Source of the DNA: Actinernus sp. WN-2022
Taxonomy: Eukaryota; Cnidaria; Anthozoa; Actiniaria; Actinernidae
Reading direction: 5' to 3'
DNA length: 64,000 bases
Assembly (NCBI GenBank): GCA_030867875.1
Contig: JAOWCC010001634.1
Coordinates: forward strand, 51,556,021-51,620,020
Shown: positions 56,046-64,000 of the stretch, piece after piece
Layout of the letters: the number at the start of each line of letters is the position of its first letter
Position numbering within the stretch: the first letter of the stretch is position 1
The notes under the pieces: model-generated
Database searches by the model: none
Told to the model about the DNA's origin: nothing
Seen by the model: only the letters and a program-made list of their open reading frames with translations
Program-made: the position numbers and the translations under genes

Positions 56046-56465
56046 AGGTTATGTGTGAATTAATGAAGCGAATTGCCTCTTCTGGTTGAAAATGACAATA
56101 TTCAAGGTATGGAATATACTCCGGAATTCAAGGAAAGCTGTGAAAGCGAACTCCTTTGGAGAATGATCATCATTCTCCAACAACAAAGACTTCTGATGTG
56201 ATTGATGTATAAGAATAACAACATCCAGGCCGTAGTAAGGGTCCAGGAGTTTGTCCCTGAAAGCGTGCCTTAGTGTCTGGGAAAAAAAACATGAAAAAAA
56301 ACGAGTACATTTTATAGGCTTCGTTAAATAATAAATAGTCTTTTCCGTACATTAAGCTTTCTTGGACAGTCCTTAGGCTAGCCCCTAAGCCACGTTTCCC
56401 TTCTGAGACCTTTGTTGATTCCATTGCTGGACCATACACTCCAGCCCATGAAGGAGATCAGGTCC
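56046..56465. other. No gene seen
   Basis: Unassigned. A minus-strand frame at 56170-56439 has no motif. Confidence 0.35.
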
Positions 56466-56474
56466 ATTGAGCGC

Positions 56475-56605
56475 TAGCTTGCGTTGCGGCTCTGGAGTAT
56501 CGGAGCGCAGCGAGCGGAGATTAGGGGGATTGGGGCGAGAGGAAATTGAGGGGAAGAGGACCCCGCTCGCTGTGCTCCGATACTCCATAGCCGCAATGCA
56601 GGCTA
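56475..56605. mobile_element. 131-bp MULE-type MITE, perfect 9-bp TSD
   Basis: ATTGAGCGC flanks exactly (56466-56474, 56606-56614). Ends TAGCTTGCGTTGCGG and, reversed, TAGCCTGCATTGCGG. The arms continue TGGAGTATCGGAGC. GC-rich interior without coding. Ends resemble 18028-18132 and 11953-12867. Confidence 0.92.
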
Positions 56606-56614
56606 ATTGAGCGC

Positions 56615-56943
56615 TTGCAAAGAAGATCTAATATATTTTCCTTTCAAATATTCCTTTCTAATATATGACCTTTTGTCCTGACAGTTTACTGCTAGTGCTA
56701 GTTTATCTGTCTCAAGCTCTGCTATCTTTGCTAGCTGTCAGTTAGCCTCCATTTTGAAAATGTAACTTGGCGATTATTTGAAACTGTTTCGAATTGGTGA
56801 CTAAACTATAGTTTTAGAGCGGTGGGGAGGGGGGTAAAAAATTGAAAACGTTTTTTTTGAAGGAGGTCTTTGTTTAAGAAAAAAACAACGGAGGGGGGTA
56901 GATTTTTTATCCAGAATGTTTTTCGAAAAACCACCAGCCCCCC
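56615..56943. other. G/C-run sequence holding the MULE target
   Basis: Contains GGGGAGGGGGG and GGAGGGGGG tracts. The MULE is inserted in CAGCCCCCC, and to its right TGCGACGTAATAAACGAACA GTCCCT continues. This looks like a C-rich MITE interrupted by the MULE, but its left end is not clear. Confidence 0.4.
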
Positions 56944-57020
56944 GGTTACCGGTCGTTTCGCTAACGAGTCGTTTCGTCAACTGCCATTTCGATAACGTCT
57001 TAAGTCGTTTCGCTAACGTC
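56944..57020. repeat. MULE left TIR
   Basis: GGTTACCGGTCGTTTCGCTA then ACGAGTCGTTTCGTCAACTG and so on. The TIR itself is built from four variants of [G/A]TTTCG[C/T/A]..AAC (GTTTCGCTAACG, GTTTCGTCAAC, ATTTCGATAACG, GTTTCGCTAACG) spaced about 18-23 bases apart, which may be transposase-binding sites. Confidence 0.95.
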
Positions 57021-57544
57021 CTAAATCTGTTCTCTTGCTTGTTAAGGTTCTATGTACCGTATATTCCGGTGTGCAAGTGAACCTTTTAACAACTAAAATG
57101 TATTTTGTAACTCAAAAAATCGGAAAAAATCGACCTCGACTTTACATACACCGAGTCACGGCACACCACATAACAGGGAAAAATGGCCTTGTTTTACGTG
57201 ACCGACCGAATCAAAAGATTAAGCAAAGACAAATAAATGTAATACTGATTGTTTACTTAACTAATAGCAGACTAATAACTAATAAAAGGATAAAGAGTTT
57301 GAAACTAGGAGCCAAAGAACGTCACGCCAGCTACGATGTTTGTTGTGGGACATGATCCTACATTAGTTACCAGACCTCTCCACGAGTCGACTAACACAGG
57401 TAAGCTAAGACCAAGGAATCTAGGCCTTTTTTTTGTTTTATTTATGTCTTACACAATTTCTTTCTGGGTTAGGGAAGCTGAAGTATTGTAAATAAATAGT
57501 TGGTACCAAATAGTTGACAAACAACCTTCTTTGATTAAAAATAT

Positions 57545-57550
57545 TTTATT
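57545..57550 (-). promoter_or_regulatory. Transposase poly(A) signal
   Basis: AATAAA on the minus strand, about 66 bases past the stop codon (57616). A second AATAAA lies near 57436. Confidence 0.6.
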
Positions 57551-57615
57551 AGCCTACATTGTACCAAATATTTACAAACATGTTCACATATTACGTTTCG
57601 TTTGGTATTTACTGA

Positions 57616-60101
57616 CTAACTACGGGCTGGTCCATTAAGGCGGGAGCAGAATTTAAGTAATTGCCTTGCAGATTTTTGCCGATTGTCATAGAGCTCCCAG
57701 TGTTCAAAGAGCTTGGCCTGCATGTTTCTGTATTTTCTTCTCTGGATTCTTTTCAGTTTGTTTTCTGAAACCAGCCTAATATTTATTCTTGTCAGGCTTG
57801 CCTCGCGGTCCAGAAGCTCAATGAGAGAGTACAGAGGCAGTTTGCACCTCCCTCCTGCATGCTTGTTCAGTGCATTGTGCCAGCCCTCGATATCATTGTT
57901 CGTCCTCACTGGCTGGCGATACACACTCCAATCCTTTGGCGGGAAGATTGTACTACGTATCCATTGGCGCTGGACATACTCTATCAGGTCGCGGAGTGGA
58001 GGGGCCTGAGCCTGTAAGCTCAGCCTGGTGAACATTGGTCCAATCTCATGCTGGGGGAGGAACGGAAGGGCCATCACCTTTCGAATGAGTTGGTAGACTG
58101 CATCACTGTTGCTGTAGGCAGTCTGGAGACCGAGCTCTTGCACCTATCGAAAGAAGACGAATTAAAATTAGTACTGTTTTTCTATGTAATAACGTAACAT
58201 CATCTATTTGATACTGATTTGATTTGTCAAAGATAACAAACCTTCCTCCACAGTGCCTGCGTCCAATGGAAGACGCAGCCCTGAATCTTTACTGCTGGCA
58301 GTACAGACTTCACGGCCTTCCACATGGCCTTCTCAAAGTCTAATGTGACCTGCTCAACTTTGGCCGGGGATGGTAACAGTTGAATCAGCTTCTTCAAGAC
58401 CTATCGGAAAGACCAAACAACACAATATTTTAGTACAAACACCGTTACTACAATATGTTAGTTGATGTTATATGTTGATATATATTTCCCTTCTTATAGT
58501 CCTTCTGTTAACACAATATGTTATTGTTCATTATAATATGTTACATTAGTTGATACAATACAGATGTGTGTGCTAATTACCTTCTTGTAGTCCTTCTCCT
58601 TCCTACTGGACATCAGTATGTAGGCCAGCGGCACCTGCTTGGCATGGTCTCCGGAGCGGACGAAGGCGTTTACTGTTAGGAGCTGTGTAAATGGGTGTCG
58701 TACGAGTTTGAAGGTGCCATCGATATACCATGACTTCGCTCTGGCCAGTGTGGAGAGTTGTTCCTCCTTGGCGAAGATGAGATGGCGGCGGTCCTTTACG
58801 CGCACGTCGGCTTGGAAGAAACCAGGGGGAATACAGTCCTCCGAGAGTTCGAACTGGAGGTCCTTGGGGTCGTCGGGGCGTAGTTTCTGGCGCAGTCTGT
58901 TTGCGGCTCTGGCCATGTGTTCGGGCTTAGGTAGGGCTGGGCATGGGGCGTCGGTGAGTTCATCAAGCAGGACCTACAAGAAAAACAAACAAAAGAACAA
59001 ATTTATGTAGCCGATGGTATCTCTAGACTGAGAAGTAAAGATAATTCTGGCTGACATATGCCCTACCAGACATGGGTAGTGTAATTACCTCCTCGACTAT
59101 TGCTGAAGCTGGTCTAAACTTGTCTTCGTATGCCTTTGCCTTTACTGCCGTGATGATTCTGGCTGCAGTATAGGCCCCTTCCTCGACCTGGTGGTTGTGT
59201 GCCGACTTGCCTCTGTAAAAGTTTCCATCCCTCTCAATCACCGATGCCTTGCATGGGTTTTCTTTTGGGCGAATTGTACACTGCCAGTACGTGGCGTATG
59301 ACCGTCTAGACTGCACGCCGTAGGAGAAACCAAGACTGTCCACTACTTTGGTCCTCCTCCGCTTTGTACCCTCATCAACTTTCTGGTAGGTAATTGGGGC
59401 AAGCTGCTGCTCCATGGAAATGTCATCAACATGTGGCTCCTCGATCGACGACTCTACAATTGGACTTGGGTGACTTGGGAGTTCTGGGCGTGGTTCAGTA
59501 TCTGTCAAGGGGGGTGTCAAGTCATCGTCTTGAGATTCTTGAGAAAGCAAAACTTGTAGTCTTACTTCGTCTGGTGTTGCATCTGGAAAAATACGTATAT
59601 AAGACAGTAAATACAGTACCGTAAATACGGGTAAATACATTACAACCTTTACAATACTATATCTAATACGTCAAACTCAAATTTATAGCCTCTTACCGTT
59701 TGAACTCATTTCCATCGAACTAGCGAAACTAGCAGGTGTAGCATTTGTTTCATTCGTAGCATCTGACAAGAGGAAAAAATAGTTTAGCTAGAGTTAACGG
59801 GAAGGGATGTTTTTTTCTTTCCTTCGTTCTTGCAAACAAACAAACAACAAAACATACACTTACCATTGAAGGTATCCAGTTTGGTGCTTTCTGCTTCTGG
59901 TAACCCGATTGAAGATTCGCCGTCGGCACATGCGGCGCAACGCCAGTTTATGGAGCGCTCCTCGCGGACAGCATTTCTGTACTCGGCCTGGGACACTCCG
60001 GTTCTACAAGTTCTGTGTTGCCAACGGCAACACCCATTACAAAGAAGGCCTTGCTGACGCTCACGAACAGGAAGGGAACAGGAAATACACTTGTCGGACA
60101 T
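57616..60101 (-). CDS. MULE transposase with PHD and FLYWCH fingers, six exons, 625 residues
   Basis: Exons: 60101-59864, 59762-59697, 59582-59089, 58973-58581, 58400-58242, 58143-57616. All five introns are GT-AG (94-180 bp) and the exons sum to 1878 bases, in frame, with no stop. Residues 5-58 form a PHD finger with the full C4HC3 set (C5, C8, C21, C24, H29, C32, C55, C58). Residues about 185-232 are a FLYWCH DNA-binding finger (F187, Y199, W201, C203, C212, H230, H232). The MULE DDE catalytic domain follows: D351 (YIDGTF), D418 (TLDFEKA), the C439/H442 motif (CVFHW) and E536 (NNDIEGWHN). It would cut and join the element ends in the nucleus. The PHD finger may direct it to chromatin (inference). 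Confidence 0.93.
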
Positions 60102-60177
60102 GATAAAATTTTAACTTGTTGATGATCGCTTTTTGGAGGTACTCTAGATATGAATGAAATGGTTAATTCTTAGCCGG

Positions 60178-60185
60178 CTTTTATA
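60178..60185 (-). promoter_or_regulatory. TATA box of the transposase gene
   Basis: TATAAAAG on the minus strand (in ACTATAAAAGCC), 77 bases before the start codon, so transcription would begin near 60150. It lies next to the tandem array. Confidence 0.65.
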
Positions 60186-60360
60186 GTATTTGGGCGGATC
60201 GAAATTATTCCTTGATTAATCTCCCATTGGTCGGTTTTCAATTTCAATGAACGAGTGATCAGTTAAGCAAGAACAAAAGGATCGAAAGTGATTTTTTTTC
60301 CCACCTCAGACCATTGTAATCTAGAACAATGAAGTTTGATCGCTTAGCTTGGAGACGCTT

Positions 60361-61485
60361 CCGAGTTGAAGTAAATTCTGTCTCTGATTTTAGATGTTCT
60401 CTTGAAAGCGCATCGCTAAAATGTTTTAAAAGTTAAAGTGTGTATTAAAAGCTTTCAAATGATATAAGTTACGGGGTATGTTGTAGTCTAGAACTCAGAT
60501 AAGTTGTAAAGTGAAAATTTATCACGTAGTCGGCTTCGGCGTCATAACAACGGAGGACGCCATTCCGAGTTGAAGTAAATTCTGTCTCTGATTTTAGATG
60601 TTCTCTTGAAAGCGCATCGCTATAATGTTTTAAAAGTTAAAGTGTGTATTAAAAGCTTTCGAATGATATAAGTTACGGGGTATGTTGTAGTCTAGAACTC
60701 AGATAAGTTGTAAAGTGAAAATTTATCACGTAGTCGGCTTCGGCGTCAACAACGGAGGACGCCATTCCGAGTTGAAGTAAATTCTGTCTCTGATTTTAGA
60801 TGTTCTCTTGAAAGCGCATCGCTAAAATGTTTTAAAAGTTAAAGTGTGTATTAAAAGCTTTCAAATGATATAAGTTACGGGGTATGTTGTAGTCTAGAAC
60901 TCAGATAAGTTGTAAAGTGAAAATTTATCACGTAGTCGGCTTCGGCGTCATAACAACGGAGGACGCCATTCCGAGTTGAAGTAAATTCTGTCTCTGATTT
61001 TAGATGTTCTCTTGAAAGCGCATCGCTATAATGTTTTAAAAGTTAAAGTGTGTATTAAAAGCTTTCAAATGATATAAGTTACGGGGTATGTTGTAGTCTA
61101 GAACTCAGATAAGTTGTAAAGTGAAAATTTATCACGTAGTCGGCTTCGGCGTCAACAACGGAGGACGCCATTCCGAGTTGAAGTAAATTCTGTCTCTGAT
61201 TTTAGATGTTCTCTTGAAAGCGCATCGCTATAATGTTTTAAAAGTTAAAGTGTGTATTAAAAGCTTTCGAATGATATAAGTTACGGGGTATGTTGTAGTC
61301 TAGAACTCAGATAAGTTGTAAAGTGAAAATTTATCACGTAGTCGGCTTCGGCGTCATAACAACGGAGGACGCCAGTCCGAGTTGAAGTAAATTCTGTCTC
61401 TGATTTTAGATGCTCTCTTGAAGTATGCATCAAAAGCTTTCAAATGATACACGTTGTGGGGTATGTTGTAGATCAAAATACTCAA
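60361..61485. repeat. 204/202-bp tandem repeats inside the MULE, five full copies and a partial
   Basis: Copies begin CCGAGTTGAAGTAAATTCTG at 60361, 60565, 60767, 60971, 61173 and 61377 (spacing 204, 202, 204, 202, 204). The two-base difference is GTCATAACAACGG versus GTCAACAACGG, and it alternates strictly. Other variants (CGCTAAAATG/CGCTATAATG, CAAATG/CGAATG) do not follow the same alternation exactly. The sixth copy is diverged and ends near 61485. Confidence 0.97.
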
Positions 61486-61694
61486 CATGATGGTTTCAAT
61501 TTACTTTTATTTCGATTAGATCAATAATTGGGAGAGAGTATAATTGACAGTCAGTAACAGTCCGCGATATCGGCGGAAACATCACCGGCTTACCGAAATA
61601 AATCACACCACTCAAAATATGACTGAAGTAATCTTTATTAATCTTTATGTTATATATCGTACATACATACCCATGAATAGAACCATAAATATAT

Positions 61695-61771
61695 GACGTT
61701 AGCGAAACGACTTAAGACGTTATCGAAATGGCAGTTGACGAAACGACTCGTTAGCGAAACGACCGGTTACC
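61695..61771. repeat. MULE right TIR
   Basis: Reverse complement of 56944-57020 except for one base (GGTAACC versus GGTTACC at the tip). Confidence 0.95.
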
Positions 61772-63076
61772 AGCCCCCCCTGCGACGTAATAAACGAACA
61801 GTCCCTAATATAATTACCTGACCGACAACCCACTACTAAAGAAAGGGACCATGAAGTACGCATATTTACTAGGGGAGCAGAGAATTTTTTTGAAAGTCAC
61901 CGCGCTACCGGCCACTCCAAAAGACTGCTAAATTCAGCTAATAATTCTTCCCTTTGGTTATTACTAAGAGATTTCAAATGAAAGTGTATTTCATCTTCAA
62001 TCTCATGTGGCCCGAGTGAAAGCCCAGATGGGCTCTTGTTATACATGAATACACAACACCAATGCCCCGCTCACCGGGGCACGAGTGAAGTGTCAAATGC
62101 CTCGCTAATCGCCGCATACTCCCGAAGTTGTGAGGGGGGGGGGGGGGGGGGGGGTCTACATTGTGCATTACTTTATGTCAGCAAAGGATGTTTGAGGAGA
62201 TCCTGCGTTATTTCAGGAGCTGTACTTCAGTGCCAGTCGTGCCAGTGGCATTTTGACATGAGCGGGAAATACAGTATTATGAAATTAAGGTAAAGGCTTG
62301 CTTCGCATACTCGACTCGTGCTTCGACTTATTTATTTATTAAGCTTCGCCTGAAGGAAAAATACATATCAGGAATGATACCACGATAGTCGATAGGCACG
62401 AACGATAGTTTTAACAAATTACAATGATGATAAAAGGCAGGGATAATAGTCAAAGAAAGAACTAATGATAAGGATTTCACAACCACAAGGTGACTAAAAA
62501 CAACAAGTTAAAGGACTTATGGACGTATCCGCTTTGCGCCGTGTTTTTCTCGCTGAATAGCGGGATTTGGATGATGGCCGCAGGATTGTCGATGCAAAGG
62601 TGGGTGTCTCGCTACGACATTCGGCGTTTTGGCGGCAATTATACGCCAAAATCAGAAAAAAAATCCTCATCATTTTAAAGAATTACCAGTGGCTTAAATA
62701 AACAAACCTTGTAAAAGACTGAAAAGAACAAACCGCTCGCAATCGCTTCTCGGTCAGGACGAAACACCAACCCGACACCGATCCCGCCAGCCTGATCCAA
62801 AGCTTAAAAGTGTCTCTGGCCAGAGCCTGAAAACAGAACTAAGGAAATCGATAACGAACACATATGTATATATAAAGATAGCAGCGAAAATGTCGGGAAG
62901 TCCCCCAAAGTTCAAGGTCCAGAAGAGGCACACATTTGGAGCATGATCAGTTGTGAGAAATATACAAAGTCGATCCCTCTGGTGTTCAGAATTCTGATGT
63001 GCAGTCAATGCTAAATCAAATGCCGAAGAAGTGACCAAGAATAAAGGGTCAGATGCTTTACTGAAAGTACCCCCAA
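61772..63076. other. No gene; G-run and possible LINE tail
   Basis: A 21-base G homopolymer lies at 62134-62154. CTTATTTATTTATTAAGCTT at 62327-62346 could be a LINE 3' tail. Frames at 62490-62678 and 62754-63038 have no motif. Confidence 0.4.
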
Positions 63077-63520
63077 ATATCTACAGTCCCAGATTGAAGT
63101 CTGAGCACTTCGGGATATTGAACACAAGCCTAAAAGAGATGTACTCCAAAAGAATATATTTTTGAGTTGTTCTGTATCCCAGCTGCTTTATCCCAGGTTG
63201 AAGTCCATGGCACTACAGTGTGCACTTCGGGATATTGAACACAAGCCCAAAAGAGATATATGCCAAACAAAATCTATTTTTTTAGTTGTTTGGTATCCCA
63301 GCTGGTTTACCCAGGTTGAAGTCCATGGCACTACAGCTAGTATGCCTGTGCACTTCGGGATATTGAGCACAAGCCCACAAGAGATGTATGCCAAAAAGAA
63401 TATGTTTTAGTTGTTCGGTATCCCAGCTGGTTTACCTAGGTTGAAGTCCATGGCACCACAGTATATCTGAGCACTTCGGGATATTGAACAGGAGCCTAAA
63501 AGATATGTACGCCAAACAAA
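63077..63520. repeat. Tandem repeat, about four copies of 117-128 bp
   Basis: GCACTTCGGGATATTGA occurs at 63105, 63222, 63350 and 63471. Between them GGTATCCCAGCTGGTTTACC and GGTTGAAGTCCATGGCAC recur. The units differ in length by small indels. Confidence 0.9.
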
Positions 63521-63959
63521 TAGTTAGCCTACCTACGAGTAGCCCATCGCAAAATTTGTACAAATCAGATCAAAACAACCAGACATGAATTACCGGTAGC
63601 AAACTGCAGCTACAGACTACAAACAACAAGACACAAGAAACCTGCTGCCAGGGTAGGGTAAAATCTCACATCTCGATATCTCATCTGCTTTACTTTCAGG
63701 ATCTGCAATAATAATTTGGGGTTCGAATAATAAATAATTAGTGAAGTCTGCAACGAAACATACTGAAAATCGGGCTATGAATGACTAGATTTTGTGCACT
63801 ACTATGGGTAGTCGACTGATGAAAGGTAAAATACAAAAGTAGGTCTTTATCACACATTGACACCTACGGATTACGATATCTAGGTGCTAAAGTAGGCACT
63901 TTAAGATGACATGAGGTTGGACTTAATTAAATGGAATGCTCCTGCTTCCTAGAGCACCA
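63521..63959. other. No gene seen
   Basis: AT-rich, unassigned. Confidence 0.35.
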
Positions 63960-63992
63960 CCTGGTGATAGGGGGTCGTCCCCTATCACCAGG
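63960..63992. repeat. Perfect hairpin at the window edge
   Basis: CCTGGTGATAGGGG pairs with CCCCTATCACCAGG around GTCGT. It may be the start of a TIR element running out of the window. Confidence 0.8.
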
Positions 63993-64000
63993 GGGTACAT

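Larger units (their letters stand above)
56944..61771 (-). mobile_element. Complete MULE DNA transposon, 4828 bp
   Basis: 77-bp TIRs (56944-57020 and 61695-61771, one mismatch). Target AGCCCCCC duplicated at 56936-56943 and 61772-61779 (9 bp if CAGCCCCCC is taken). A single six-exon transposase gene with TATA box and poly(A) signals, plus a 204/202-bp repeat array between the promoter and the right TIR. Everything needed for autonomous movement appears present and in frame. This is the least decayed mobile element in the window. Confidence 0.95.

Overview
The window looks like nuclear DNA of a marine invertebrate animal. A cnidarian such as a stony coral is my best guess, because I recognise the LINE, Ty3/gypsy and SINE types, but that is inference. 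It is AT-rich and intron-rich. It has GT-AG introns, AATAAA signals and metazoan promoter motifs, and no bacterial or organellar genes. Most of it is transposable-element (TE) sequence in different stages of decay. Few host exons are visible.

Left third (1-16 kb): a frameshifted LINE (1.2-3.3 kb, minus), a decayed LINE carrying a perfect 8 x 53 bp tandem array (3.9-6.0 kb), and the last two exons of a mucin-like membrane protein (6.4-7.1 kb, minus). A decayed Ty3/gypsy element with short LTRs (8.9-15.9 kb, plus) follows. Its pol is split by a 915-bp TIR element with a 9-bp target-site duplication (TSD), a truncated LINE and a Tc1-like MITE.

Middle (17-35 kb): several 5'-truncated LINEs, all with their 3' end on the left. 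One is long (23.1-26.9 kb, endonuclease plus reverse transcriptase) and holds an 821-bp TIR element. A RecQ-like helicase fragment sits next to a TACCCTGG-type TIR. A three-exon host gene for a 238-residue secreted cysteine-rich protein (34.3-29.65 kb, minus) has an ETS/NRF1-like promoter and a poly(A) signal; its introns hold satellites and TEs.

Right half (36.8-52.4 kb) is a nest. A minus-strand gypsy element (3' LTR at 36.85 kb, remnant 5' LTR near 52.3 kb) is interrupted by a 5.7-kb TIR element with a 9-bp TSD. That holds a MITE, which holds a plus-strand LINE, which holds a minus-strand LINE. The gypsy gag is also split by a second plus-strand LINE, itself carrying a SINE fragment, a solo LTR, a G-run element and a perfect 94-bp palindrome with a 9-bp TSD. 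A broken gene, a duplicated promoter-like segment and a Penelope-like fragment with a SINE lie at 52.3-56.1 kb.

The best-preserved system is a 4.83-kb Mutator-like (MULE) transposon at 56944-61771. It has 77-bp TIRs, an 8-9-bp TSD, a TATA box, a six-exon gene whose splice phases all fit (625 residues: PHD finger, FLYWCH finger, DDE transposase with all key residues), and an internal array of alternating 204/202-bp repeats. Several TIR elements elsewhere in the window have 9-bp TSDs, as expected of MULE-type transposition.
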